Shown in pieces: positions 36,545 to 45,654 of a stretch of 64,000 nt of DNA. The stretch is from Oscillatoriales cyanobacterium CG2_30_40_61. Lineage in GTDB: Bacteria > Cyanobacteriota > Cyanobacteriia > Cyanobacteriales > Microcoleaceae. Every line of letters begins with the position of its first letter. Positions within the stretch are counted from its first letter, which is position 1. Where the stretch lies: the NCBI GenBank assembly GCA_001873365.1, contig MNYZ01000070.1:1-64000 (forward strand), given 5' to 3'. The translations under genes were made by a program, and so were the position numbers. Below the pieces are notes generated by a model. That model searched no databases and was not told the DNA's origin. It saw only the letters and a list, made by a program, of their open reading frames with translations.

Positions 36545-38191
36545 TTGGAGACCCAAATGCCGACCCCATCGCGCCTAAATGAGATTGCTCAAAATTTAGA
36601 AACCGATCCGAATATCACTCGGATTAAGAAAGTTCTGTTATGTGCTTATAGTGGAAAGTGGGAGAATGATTCCCATATCCTAGATAGCATCAATTTGACT
36701 ATTTTACTGCAAAATATTTATCAAAAACATCCCCAGTTTGAACCGCTTCAAATTATTCTCAATAATATTTTATCTCGTCTGAATAAAAAAAATGAATATA
36801 ATCTGGTTTTAAATACGATTGAAAATCAAATTAGTCAACTCTATGTACAGTCTAATCCTAGGGACTTTGCTCAACTCAATCAACTCTCAATTACTGCTTC
36901 AGAAACCCTAAAAATCAGTCCAGAGGAGTTAAATTCTCTATCTTCAGCCTATTCAAGTCAGGGTGTGCCAGTGAATCAGATTCGCCAGATCTCGAATTTG
37001 TTTGATGTGCGGTTTAAAATCATGCAGCACACCAATCCTTTGCGGGCAAAACTGGTAATTTTTTCGAGTTTAGAACGGGAATTTAACTATAGAGAGGAAG
37101 ACTGGTCACAACTCAAAAATCAAAGTTTAGATGATTTACTCCACGAACTTTTACAAACCTTTCCTAACTTAGAGCGGCTCAAATCCCATCTTTATAAGAT
37201 GGCAGAATATTTAGAAGATACGGACGAAAATATTCAAGTCGTGACGGTGATTTTAGACGCCTTGACCCCCTATTATGAACCCAAAAATAAATCCGCTTGG
37301 GATGGGGGGGGAAATGTCCCGGTGGCAAATACATCTGTCCCCCGATCTTCAATTTTGCAGCAACATTTTTTAACTAATCATGCTATTGATATTAATGAAA
37401 GTGAAACCGTACATTTATCAACTCCTAATTCCCAAAACTTGGGGTTAAATGTACAAAACTCTCAACATTTTACCATTAGTGAAAGTAGTTTTTCTGATTT
37501 CACTTCCGCCACGGCTTTTAGTAATATTGATATCCCGCCCACGGATTCAGCAGAAATGAGTGCTGATCTCAGAAAAAAACTCATCCTAGAGCAAGAAGTT
37601 GAGCAGATTGTGGGGTATAGTGTGGCAGATACCTTAGTGCCATTAACCACTATTTTGAAACATCTGGAACTAGCTCTGAATCAACAATTAAAAAGTCATC
37701 CTCCTGAAATTCAATTAGAGATTAAATATAAATCTTTAAGACGGTTTATTTATGTTCTACAAGGAAAAGTTGGAGATTTGGCGGCGGTGATTCATCAATC
37801 GGAAGTAGAAGAACAGCAACGATTATCTCAGAATAAGACAACAATAGCCCCTGGGGGGGAAGACCCAGAGCACCTAGAACCCCGACTCAGCCAATCCCAA
37901 TTGTTAGAACTGGCTAAACAAGGCCATGCAAAAGCGATCGCCACGGTGATTAGTCAATCTCTCAAATCCCAAGGAATTAACACTCTCGCGAAGTCAAAAG
38001 AGGGTTGTTTGCACATTATACTAGAGTCAGATCAAGTGCCAAATCAAGCCTCTATGAGTCAATTTGTCCATCAAAAATTGCTAGATTTGAAAATTCAATC
38101 AATTCAGAAAGTTAAAGTTTACGCTCGAACTCCTAGTAGTAAGTCAATGGCTTGGGTTCAAGAATTTACCTATACGGGAACTCATAAATAA
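36545..38191 (+). CDS. Large cyanobacterial protein of unknown function, upstream of a pentapeptide-repeat gene
   Basis: 548 residues, soluble. Helical N-terminal region (about 1-240), a low-complexity Ser/Asn-rich linker (about 255-335), a helical segment with LILEQEVEQIVG (about 345-430), and a C-terminal domain (about 450-548) with LLELAKQGHAKAIATVISQSL, ILESDQVPNQ and VKVYARTP. I have seen that last domain pattern in other cyanobacterial proteins but cannot name a function. GGAG lies 6 bases before the ATG. The pentapeptide gene starts 6 bp after its stop, so the two form a unit. Confidence 0.7.
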   Translation: METQMPTPSRLNEIAQNLETDPNITRIKKVLLCAYSGKWENDSHILDSINLTILLQNIYQKHPQFEPLQIILNNILSRLNKKNEYNLVLNTIENQISQLYVQSNPRDFAQLNQLSITASETLKISPEELNSLSSAYSSQGVPVNQIRQISNLFDVRFKIMQHTNPLRAKLVIFSSLEREFNYREEDWSQLKNQSLDDLLHELLQTFPNLERLKSHLYKMAEYLEDTDENIQVVTVILDALTPYYEPKNKSAWDGGGNVPVANTSVPRSSILQQHFLTNHAIDINESETVHLSTPNSQNLGLNVQNSQHFTISESSFSDFTSATAFSNIDIPPTDSAEMSADLRKKLILEQEVEQIVGYSVADTLVPLTTILKHLELALNQQLKSHPPEIQLEIKYKSLRRFIYVLQGKVGDLAAVIHQSEVEEQQRLSQNKTTIAPGGEDPEHLEPRLSQSQLLELAKQGHAKAIATVISQSLKSQGINTLAKSKEGCLHIILESDQVPNQASMSQFVHQKLLDLKIQSIQKVKVYARTPSSKSMAWVQEFTYTGTHK

Positions 38192-38197
38192 TTAATC

Positions 38198-39193
38198 ATG
38201 GATGAGGAAACATTACTCGAACAGTATCGAGCCGGACAAAAGAATTTTAAAGGGCTGAATTTACGCGGTGCTGAACTGAGTCGTGCGGACTTAATTGGTG
38301 CTAACTTAACTGGTGCAGATTTGCAAGGATCTAATTTTGTTTTAGCCTATTTGAATGGGACTAACTTTTCCCGAGCTAATCTCAGAGGAGTTAGGTTTAA
38401 TGGTGCAATTTTAAATAAAGCGAATTTGAGCAGTGCTAATCTAAATGATGCCGAATTTCATGGCACAAATTTACAAGGGGCCGATTTTCGCAAAGCTAAT
38501 TTAGCCCTGGCAACTTTATTAGATGCCAACCTAATTCAAGCGGATTTAAGAGGAGCAAATTTACAAGGGGCTGACCTAAGAGGAGCCTGTTTAAGAGGAG
38601 CAAATCTTCGCTATGAACCCAGAATTTATGAGAGTGTAAATTTACGGGGGGCGGATTTACGGGGAACGGATTTACAAGGGGTAAATCTCACCGGAGCCGA
38701 TTTAACTCGGGCGAATTTAAGCGGAGCTAATTTAACAGAAACCGTCTTAAAAGGAGCAATTTTGACTCAAGCTAATTTTAGCCAAGCTAACTTGCAATCA
38801 GCCTTTTTAACGGAAGCCAATCTCACCGGAGCCAACTTAATTGGAGCCAATTTAAAAAAAGTTAAACTGGAACGGGCAATTTTAATTGATGCCCAATTAC
38901 CCGGGGTGCAATTGTGTGATGCCATTCTCCCCGACGCTCAACTGAGTAATGCTAATTTAAGTAATACGGATTTGAGTCGAGCTAATTTAGTTCGCGCCGA
39001 TTTAACCCGAACTAATATGACTGGAGCCAATCTTACCCAAGCGGATTTAACCGATGCTTCCGTGGCTCGAACTAATCTCAGAAATGCTAATTTAAGTTAT
39101 ACCTATTTAACTCGCGTGGAAATTAGTAGTGCGAATACGGCGGGAGCAATTTTACATGGGGCAATTATGCCCAATGGTGAAATTCATGATTAA
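38198..39193 (+). CDS. Pentapeptide-repeat protein
   Basis: 331 residues made almost wholly of A(D/N)LXX pentapeptide repeats (from about residue 20 to 320), predicting a right-handed quadrilateral beta-helix. The regular run is broken near residues 138-148 (LRYEPRIYES), a likely loop or kink. The first 18 residues form a short helix. No catalytic motif or signal peptide. Such proteins act as binding scaffolds, some as gyrase-binding DNA mimics. Immediately downstream of the 548-residue protein, hence a probable partner. Confidence 0.92.
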   Translation: MDEETLLEQYRAGQKNFKGLNLRGAELSRADLIGANLTGADLQGSNFVLAYLNGTNFSRANLRGVRFNGAILNKANLSSANLNDAEFHGTNLQGADFRKANLALATLLDANLIQADLRGANLQGADLRGACLRGANLRYEPRIYESVNLRGADLRGTDLQGVNLTGADLTRANLSGANLTETVLKGAILTQANFSQANLQSAFLTEANLTGANLIGANLKKVKLERAILIDAQLPGVQLCDAILPDAQLSNANLSNTDLSRANLVRADLTRTNMTGANLTQADLTDASVARTNLRNANLSYTYLTRVEISSANTAGAILHGAIMPNGEIHD

Positions 39194-39196
39194 TAA

Positions 39197-39589
39197 TTAG
39201 GAATTAATTCCTTTTTTGCCATCCTGTCGTCCTAACTCATAAATTCCGCCACTAATACAAGCAATAATTCCCACACTAATTGACCAACTTTTATCTAAGC
39301 CAATCTCAATTCCCCAATTACATAAAGCTCCCATAATTAAAAACGGAACAATACTAAATAAAGAGGCATAAAAAGCATTTTGAGATTCTCGGGCTGGGCG
39401 AGTTCGTTCATATTCCGCCTCCGAGGTATATAACATTTTTTCCGCATAATTAAACCAACGATTTAATTGATGGATAACCCATGCACTCACCGGAGAAAAT
39501 CCCCAATATAATGCTAAAGACCAGAGGGTAGCTCCAGCAATCAATTTGGGGTCAAAATGGAAAGGGAAAATATCGAACAGCATGGACAT
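39197..39589 (-). CDS. Membrane protein of unknown function, 130 residues
   Basis: About three hydrophobic segments (roughly 15-38, 75-95 and 100-118), separated by a charged stretch EAEYERTRPARESQ. No recognised motif. It converges with the pentapeptide-repeat gene and leaves only 3 bp between the stops. Confidence 0.6.
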   Translation of the reverse strand: MSMLFDIFPFHFDPKLIAGATLWSLALYWGFSPVSAWVIHQLNRWFNYAEKMLYTSEAEYERTRPARESQNAFYASLFSIVPFLIMGALCNWGIEIGLDKSWSISVGIIACISGGIYELGRQDGKKGINS

Positions 39590-39670
39590 AAAATTGCAGA
39601 TATTAGAGATATTTTCCCATTGTAATTGAAAAAATTGCTAAAATAGATAGAGAAGTTTTAATCATGTGAT

Positions 39671-39844
39671 ATGAACATTATTCGTTTAATTGCCGCTGTT
39701 GTTTTACCGCCCTTGGGCGTTTTTTTGACCGTTGGTTTTGGGGGCGCATTTTGGATAAATATTCTCCTAACCCTACTGGGATTCATTCCTGGGATTATTC
39801 ACGCCGTTTGGGTCATTGCCAAAAACGATCAAAATTTAACCTAG
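39671..39844 (+). CDS. YqaE/Pmp3-family small membrane protein
   Basis: A 57-residue protein with two TM helices. The Pmp3 hallmarks are visible: AAVVLPPLGVFLTVGFG (8-24), ILLTLLGFIPGIIHAVWVI (31-49), then the short polar tail AKNDQNLT. These proteolipids are stress-induced membrane proteins in bacteria, plants and yeast. Confidence 0.92.
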   Translation: MNIIRLIAAVVLPPLGVFLTVGFGGAFWINILLTLLGFIPGIIHAVWVIAKNDQNLT

Positions 39845-39991
39845 ATCTGCCTAAACTCCTCCTGTTTTTATCCTTATTCTAAAAATGGGAGGGAGTTTTA
39901 TTAATCAGTTATCAAGTATCTTGATTATCAGTTATCAGTCATTCATGTTATTCTGATGAAAAACAATAAAACCCTGAACACCTAAGCTGTA

Positions 39992-41056
39992 ATGGAAACA
40001 CTAACTCCAAAAATTCTAATTCAAAAAACCGAAAACTCCCGTCTTTCTTCGGAAACCTTAGATAATATTCCCTTTGGTCGAATCTTCAGTGATCATATTT
40101 TTATTGCCACCTATGATCAAGGGAATTGGCAAGACCTGAAAATCATGCCCTACGGTAATTTAACCCTGGCTCCAGCCATGGCAGTGCTCCACTATGGTCA
40201 GGCTGTTTTTGAAGGGATGAAAGCCTATAAAAGTGCCATAGGAGAAACTTTAATTTTCAGACCCGATGCTAATTTTAGAAGGATTAATCAATCGGCTCAT
40301 CGATTATGTATGCCCCCAATTCCTGAAGAAATTTTTATGACCGGATTAACGGAATTAATTCGTTTAGATTCCGGTTGGATTCCTGAATCAGAAGGAAGTT
40401 TATATATCCGTCCTTTGTATTTTGCCACCGAGGAATTTATTGGTTTAAAACCTTCAACTCACTATACTTTTATTATTATGAGTTGTCCCGTAGGAGCCTA
40501 TTATTCTGAACCGGTTAAATTAATCGTCACGGATAAATATATTAGAGCTTGTGAAGGCGGAACCGGGGTGGCAAAATGTGCCGGAAATTATGCCGCTAGT
40601 TTATTAGCTGATCAAGAAGCCAAACTATTAGGCTATGATAGTGTGATTTGGCTTGATTCTGTCCACAAAAAATATGTGGAAGAATGCGGGACGATGAATT
40701 TAGCATTTGTGATTGATGATGTGGTGGTTACGCCTAAATTAACCGGAACTATTTTAGAAGGAATTACCCGTGATAGTGTGTTAAGGTTATTGCGAGATCA
40801 AGGAGTTAAAGTAGAAGAACGGTTGATTTCTATAGAAGAAGTGGCAAAAGCCCATGATCAAGGGATTTTACAAGAGGCTTTTGGCATGGGGACGGCGGCG
40901 ACTATTGCCCAGGTTTCTAAAATTGGATATCAAGGACGGGATTTAGTTTTACCTCCGATTTCTGAACGTAAATATGCCCCATTAATTTTAGAACAATTGG
41001 AAGCGATTAAAACCGGAAAAACACCCGATCCCGATCATTGGATTTGCAAAGTTTAA
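39992..41056 (+). CDS. ilvE: Branched-chain amino acid aminotransferase
   Basis: A 354-residue class IV PLP aminotransferase that performs the last step of valine, leucine and isoleucine synthesis. PLP Lys195 lies in GTGVAKCAGNY. Other landmarks are HYGQAVFEGMKAY, EECGTMNLAFVI, LEGITRDSVL and FGMGTAATIAQV. The length matches the eukaryotic-like bacterial BCAT subgroup. It stands alone, followed by a stable hairpin at 41065. Confidence 0.96.
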   Translation: METLTPKILIQKTENSRLSSETLDNIPFGRIFSDHIFIATYDQGNWQDLKIMPYGNLTLAPAMAVLHYGQAVFEGMKAYKSAIGETLIFRPDANFRRINQSAHRLCMPPIPEEIFMTGLTELIRLDSGWIPESEGSLYIRPLYFATEEFIGLKPSTHYTFIIMSCPVGAYYSEPVKLIVTDKYIRACEGGTGVAKCAGNYAASLLADQEAKLLGYDSVIWLDSVHKKYVEECGTMNLAFVIDDVVVTPKLTGTILEGITRDSVLRLLRDQGVKVEERLISIEEVAKAHDQGILQEAFGMGTAATIAQVSKIGYQGRDLVLPPISERKYAPLILEQLEAIKTGKTPDPDHWICKV

Positions 41057-41064
41057 CCGAAATA

Positions 41065-41082
41065 GGTGGGTCTAAACCCACC
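41065..41082. terminator. Hairpin after ilvE
   Basis: Perfect 7-bp stem GGTGGGT/ACCCACC with loop CTAA, 9 bases after the ilvE stop. No T-tract follows, so termination is likely but not certain. It lies between convergent genes. Confidence 0.55.
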
Positions 41083-41110
41083 CCCAGGGCTAGATTAAAT
41101 TTCCGATTGA

Positions 41111-42757
41111 TCAACTAGAACAGGGTTGGATATTAAATCCCGAGTTATTATTAACTTCAACTCCACAAGAATACTCTATTTTTCCGCTTTGGTTTCCTTG
41201 ATTTCCTGAGATTTCATTCCCCTGACCCCCTAAACTTCCCTTAGCAATAATATTCCCAGAAACTTGATTATTAATAATTTTAACCTGATTCATTTTATAG
41301 GGTTGATTATTCGTATCTGCCATCACAAAAATATCTGAGTTGAGAATTTGATTGTTTTCAATAGTAGCATAATTAATTTCTTGAACCTTATAAAGTCCAA
41401 TATAAGCATTTCCTTGATTATTCGTTATTTTAACATTTTTAACCGTTGTTCCGCCACAACATTCTTGCATTAAAATCCCTTCTCCATCCACACTTAAATA
41501 CTGAGTATCCCCAATTTTGTGTCGATAAACTTGATAGTTATTCCCCTCAACTACCACATTCCATCCTGAAAAGTCAATTGCCCGATTTTCTAAGGTAACT
41601 GCCCCCGTTGCTTCCCTTGTCCCCGTGGAGTCTGTCCACCATTGTTTATTCGGTTGGTCTTGAATCTGATTATTTTGAATAATTAAACCGTCTCCAGCCG
41701 CATGAATAGCAACTCGCATGGTATGGTAAACCCAATTATCTCTAATCACAATTCCTGTTCTAAAAAGTCCGGGCTCAGTGGTGGGAGTTCCTGCTAATTT
41801 AAACCCGCCTTTTTTTCCGCCTCGGTTAACAACAATTCCATAATGATTTCCATAATGAAAGGGCACTTTACCGCCGTCTTCATAGGTTAAAATAGTCTTT
41901 TTATCTCGGGACTGTAACTTATATCCCGGTTGTTCATAATTATCCGTAATCTGATCATTAATTCGATTGTTTGCTACTAAAATATTTTCATAACCAGTAA
42001 GTTCAATATTAGACGCAAACCGATGACTATAGCGTTGCCAAGGGTTCTGAAATTCCAGTTTGGGTACTTGAGGATCGGGTTTAGCAACGTTATTACTCCG
42101 AACTCCAAAAATGATCATATTACTATTTTTATGGGTATCTATATTACCCACAATATTAATAGCAGCACGGTTAATATCAAGGTTAATAATCCCCATATTA
42201 CTATCTTGATCCGGTGTCAGGGTTTGAATACTTTTAAACGCGGTTTCATTGGGGGTTCCCTCTCCTGATAGTTGGGGTTCATATTTAGGAAAAACTAATT
42301 TTGCAGGAGGATAATAATTATTATTTTTCGCGGATTTTATCGCCGGAGTTTCCCCCCGAATTACCACACCCGATTTCAGTTTAATGCTATCATTAAAAAC
42401 ATAGGTTCCCGAGGGAAAATAAACAACTCCACCGCCCTGATTAAAGGCTGCATCTCTCGCGGCATTAAACTGTTCTACTAAAGTTGAACCGGAGAAATCT
42501 TTGATATTATAAACACAATTCCATTGAATTTTGTTAGTCCAAGAATAGGTATTATTTCCATAGAAAGTAGCGATCGCATTATCCGTTTCTCCCCCCTGGG
42601 GACTCCCACATTTAGCTAAATTCATGGAAGATTCTATTGTCGAACTATGGGATAAAAATAGGGTAGTAAAGGCATAACCCGTTACCGTTACCCCCAGGAC
42701 AATTACTGTTCCCAGGAAAAAGATGATAAACCGTTTAATTCGTTGTTGACTTAGCAT
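41111..42757 (-). CDS. Secreted or membrane-anchored right-handed beta-helix protein
   Basis: 548 residues. N-terminal basic stretch and hydrophobic helix (about 10-33), likely a signal anchor. A pectate-lyase-3-type start follows: FNAARDAAFNQGGGVVYFPSGTY, with SGVVIRGE. Then many NNQI/NNxV-type rungs (IRDNWVYH, IIQNNQIQD, VKITNNQGN, ATIENNQI). The fold suits a polysaccharide lyase, hydrolase or binding protein. I see no definitive catalytic residues, so the activity is unassigned. Confidence 0.8.
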   Translation of the reverse strand: MLSQQRIKRFIIFFLGTVIVLGVTVTGYAFTTLFLSHSSTIESSMNLAKCGSPQGGETDNAIATFYGNNTYSWTNKIQWNCVYNIKDFSGSTLVEQFNAARDAAFNQGGGVVYFPSGTYVFNDSIKLKSGVVIRGETPAIKSAKNNNYYPPAKLVFPKYEPQLSGEGTPNETAFKSIQTLTPDQDSNMGIINLDINRAAINIVGNIDTHKNSNMIIFGVRSNNVAKPDPQVPKLEFQNPWQRYSHRFASNIELTGYENILVANNRINDQITDNYEQPGYKLQSRDKKTILTYEDGGKVPFHYGNHYGIVVNRGGKKGGFKLAGTPTTEPGLFRTGIVIRDNWVYHTMRVAIHAAGDGLIIQNNQIQDQPNKQWWTDSTGTREATGAVTLENRAIDFSGWNVVVEGNNYQVYRHKIGDTQYLSVDGEGILMQECCGGTTVKNVKITNNQGNAYIGLYKVQEINYATIENNQILNSDIFVMADTNNQPYKMNQVKIINNQVSGNIIAKGSLGGQGNEISGNQGNQSGKIEYSCGVEVNNNSGFNIQPCSS

Positions 42758-42769
42758 AAACTTACCCGA

Positions 42770-44149
42770 TTAATTGTTAACTAATGCTTCTATATCCTGA
42801 ATAGATGTGGGTAAACTTTGGGTTAAAATTTCCGTTCCGGTTTCCGTGACTAACACATCATCTTCTATTCTAATTCCTCTGACATCAGCAAACTGTTCTA
42901 AACGTTCCCAATTGACTATTTGTTGATAGGTTTCCCGATTTTTAGGATCATTTAAAATAGCCGGAACTTGATAAAAACCAGGTTCTATAGTTACTAACAT
43001 TCTGGGTTTTAAGGGACGATTTAAGCGCAGAAAACACCAGCCAAACCGTTCACTTCTGACCCGTCCAGGTTCATATCCGGCTAAATCCCCTAAATCTTCC
43101 ATATCATGGACATCTAACCCTAATAAATGCCCGATTCCGTGGGGAAAAAATAAGGCGTGGGCATCCTGTTCTACTAAATCCTCGGGATTGCCTTTTAATA
43201 TTCCTAAATCTCCTAATCCTTCAGCAATTATTATGGCTGCAATTTGATGAATTTCTTGATATTCTATTCCCGGTTTGATCGAATTAATACAGGTATCATG
43301 GGCCTTTAAAACCACCTGATAAATCTCCCGTTGAGTCGGAGAAAACTGCCCGGAAACTGGCCAGGTTCGGGTGATATCCGCCGCCCATCCCATGGCTGTT
43401 TCTGCTCCCACATCTGCTAATAGTAAATCCCCGGTTTGTAAAGCATGATGATAGTGTTGATTATGTAAAACTTCTCCTTGTACCGTGACAATACTATTAT
43501 AGGAACAGGTCATATTATGACTAATAATTACCCCTTCCATGGCTCCGCGAATCTCTGCTTCTAATTGGGCTATTTTTGTTACTTTCATTCCCTGTTTATG
43601 GGCTTGAATACTAACTTCTACGGCTTGACGTAACTCCTGTAACCCTAGTTCATCATGGGTTAAACGCAAATAAATAATGGCCTGGGTTAATTCTAAATCA
43701 ATGCCTTCGGGCTCTTTTGCCAAACGTAAAGGACAGTTTAATAATTGACGTTGTTCGTTGGCTGTTATCGGATTTTGTACCACAATAGTCGCGGCATCTT
43801 CCAGATAATTAGATAATTCTGATAAGGGATAGGAAAAATCCGCACCCATGAGTTCTGCAATCTGATTTCTTTGGGGGATTTCTCCATGCCAAAGGGCACT
43901 CCCTGGGGAGGCATCATCCATAAATAATTCTAAGCGACCTTCCCACAAACGAATCGCTGCATTTTCTAAGGGAAATCCGGCAAAATAAAGAAAATGACTA
44001 CTGGCACGAAAGGGATAAATATTAGCAGGAAAATTGCGAGGACTGGCACAACCTGACCACAAAATTGCCGGAAAATCAATTAAATAGCTGAGTTTTTGAC
44101 GCCGATGGCGGAGGGTATCAATCAGTAATTGAGAAGAATTAAATAACAT
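42770..44149 (-). CDS. pepP: Xaa-Pro aminopeptidase (peptidase M24B, aminopeptidase P)
   Basis: 459 residues of 'pita-bread' fold. The dimetal ligands are present: LLADVGAETAMGWAADITRTWPV (two Asp), HGIGHLLGLDVHD (His), TIEPGFY (Glu) and RIEDDVLV (Glu). It removes an N-terminal residue linked to proline. The start is at 44149. It shares direction with the beta-helix gene 12 bp downstream, so they may be co-transcribed, though no functional link is known. Confidence 0.93.
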   Translation of the reverse strand: MLFNSSQLLIDTLRHRRQKLSYLIDFPAILWSGCASPRNFPANIYPFRASSHFLYFAGFPLENAAIRLWEGRLELFMDDASPGSALWHGEIPQRNQIAELMGADFSYPLSELSNYLEDAATIVVQNPITANEQRQLLNCPLRLAKEPEGIDLELTQAIIYLRLTHDELGLQELRQAVEVSIQAHKQGMKVTKIAQLEAEIRGAMEGVIISHNMTCSYNSIVTVQGEVLHNQHYHHALQTGDLLLADVGAETAMGWAADITRTWPVSGQFSPTQREIYQVVLKAHDTCINSIKPGIEYQEIHQIAAIIIAEGLGDLGILKGNPEDLVEQDAHALFFPHGIGHLLGLDVHDMEDLGDLAGYEPGRVRSERFGWCFLRLNRPLKPRMLVTIEPGFYQVPAILNDPKNRETYQQIVNWERLEQFADVRGIRIEDDVLVTETGTEILTQSLPTSIQDIEALVNN

Positions 44150-44311
44150 AATTAAATGGAAATCTAGGTAATTTTAATTTAATTTAAACGATTGTAGGGT
44201 TTAAGTCCTGAATAGCCCACCCTGAATTTTAGGGTAAAATAGGTTAGAATCAAACGGCACAAATTGAGGAGGATTAGACCGCCTCAACCTCAAACCCAGG
44301 GAATCAAGACC

Positions 44312-44746
44312 ATGGCATCTTTTAAACCCAACGATCATCACTATATCCAAGCGGTTGATTGGCCGATTTCTCAACTACCGGGCTTGAATTCGGATAATCA
44401 AACCCGATTAGACAATTATGGCATTAAAACCACCAGTCAACTGTTAAAAAAAGGCAAAACTCCCGCCGAAAAAATGATTTTAGCAAATCTGCTCCAAATT
44501 AATATTAGAGATATTAACAAATGGATTGCTATGGCGGACTTAGCGAGGATTCCTGGGGTGGGTTGTGAATATTGTGGACTTTTGCTCCATGCGGGGGTGA
44601 GTTCAGTCCACCATTTAACTCAGTTATCTGTCCATCGTTTACATCAACAAATCCTACGTTTTTATGTAGTTAATTTACAGCGTCGAGATTTATGTCCGTC
44701 CGTTGATCAAATTCAACAATGGGTACAACAGGCTAGATTTTTATAG
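44312..44746 (+). CDS. DUF4332 helix-hairpin-helix protein
   Basis: 144 residues from the ATG at 44312. The frame is open to a TTG at 44264, but those codons form a purine-rich leader. Two HhH-like units (SQLPGLNSDNQTRLDNYGI at about 20-38; LARIPGVGCEYCGLLLHAGV at about 77-96) match the DUF4332 pattern, which is related to DNA-binding HhH domains. Probably a nucleic-acid-associated protein; the role is unknown. Confidence 0.82.
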   Translation: MASFKPNDHHYIQAVDWPISQLPGLNSDNQTRLDNYGIKTTSQLLKKGKTPAEKMILANLLQINIRDINKWIAMADLARIPGVGCEYCGLLLHAGVSSVHHLTQLSVHRLHQQILRFYVVNLQRRDLCPSVDQIQQWVQQARFL

Positions 44747-44753
44747 GGTTTTT

Positions 44754-45362
44754 TCATTCTTTTACTAACACTCCATTCAAGAAAATATCGGCTAATCCTT
44801 CCGCCATTTCTTTGATCTCTTGGGGGGACGTATTGGGTTCAAGAATGGTATTATAACTAAATCCAGCAATTGCAAACATCCCTAAAAAAACTTGGGCAAT
44901 AATTTTAGGATTCATGGGACGATAAACCCCTTTTTGGATAGCTGTTTCAAAAAAAGCCTCGGTGACATCGATCATTTTGTTGATAAATTCTGATTGAATG
45001 CGATCGCGTAATTCAGGATGCACTTGAGCTTCTAAAAAACAAATTCGCATCATATCCGCATTATCATGGAGATTGATTAGGCGTCGATGTAACAATTGTG
45101 CCACGGCTTTATAGTTACTGATCTCACTTAATTCTGTTAATAAATCCGTTAAAATTTCCACCCATCCCTCAATTACAATGGCAATTAAAATCGCTTTTTT
45201 ATTGGCAAAATGTCGAAACAAAGTGGCCTCAGCAACTCCAGCCGCCGTCGCTAAATGGTGAGTGGTGGTGCTCTCATAGCCTTTCTGGGCAAATAACCCC
45301 CTGGCAGCCCGTAGAATCTGGTTTTCTAATTCCGATGCTGTGGAATAATGGAGATGCGACAT
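44754..45362 (-). CDS. TetR/AcrR family transcription regulator
   Basis: 202 residues. The N-terminal TetR helix-turn-helix (about 12-58) reads ILRAARGLFAQKGYESTTTHHLATAAGVAEATLFRHFANKKAIL. The rest is the helical ligand-binding and dimerisation domain. The ligand and operator are unknown. It converges with DUF4332, 7 bp apart, and is divergent from the M16 pair (290 bp away, with a MITE in between), which it could control. Confidence 0.94.
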   Translation of the reverse strand: MSHLHYSTASELENQILRAARGLFAQKGYESTTTHHLATAAGVAEATLFRHFANKKAILIAIVIEGWVEILTDLLTELSEISNYKAVAQLLHRRLINLHDNADMMRICFLEAQVHPELRDRIQSEFINKMIDVTEAFFETAIQKGVYRPMNPKIIAQVFLGMFAIAGFSYNTILEPNTSPQEIKEMAEGLADIFLNGVLVKE

Positions 45363-45453
45363 AACTTTCTCATCTTATGTGGCTCTGGTTTGAGCCTATC
45401 ATTTGTCAAAGAAGATAGTTCAGAAACGATATAACTCTTAATGCTTTGATCTC

Positions 45454-45556
45454 TGCGGACTTATGCACAGAAACCGGGTTTTTTTCCGAAAATACTTCGT
45501 GTGACCCAGATATTCTCTAAAAAACCCCGTTTCTCGGGCGACCTGGGTAAGTCCTA
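45454..45556 (+). mobile_element. MITE-like element, copy 4
   Basis: 103 bp, TGCGGACTTATGCAC at the left and TAAGTCCTA at the right, oriented as copies 1 and 5. Flanked by perfect 4-bp direct repeats TCTC (45450-45453 and 45557-45560). It lies between the divergent TetR and M16 peptidase genes. Confidence 0.88.
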
Positions 45557-45654
45557 TCTCTTTTACGGTTAAAATTCTGATTTTGTGATATTTTAATATA
45601 GATTAGATCTTGATTACTTCTCCTATTTTTGTCAAGTTATACCGCTAAAAATCT

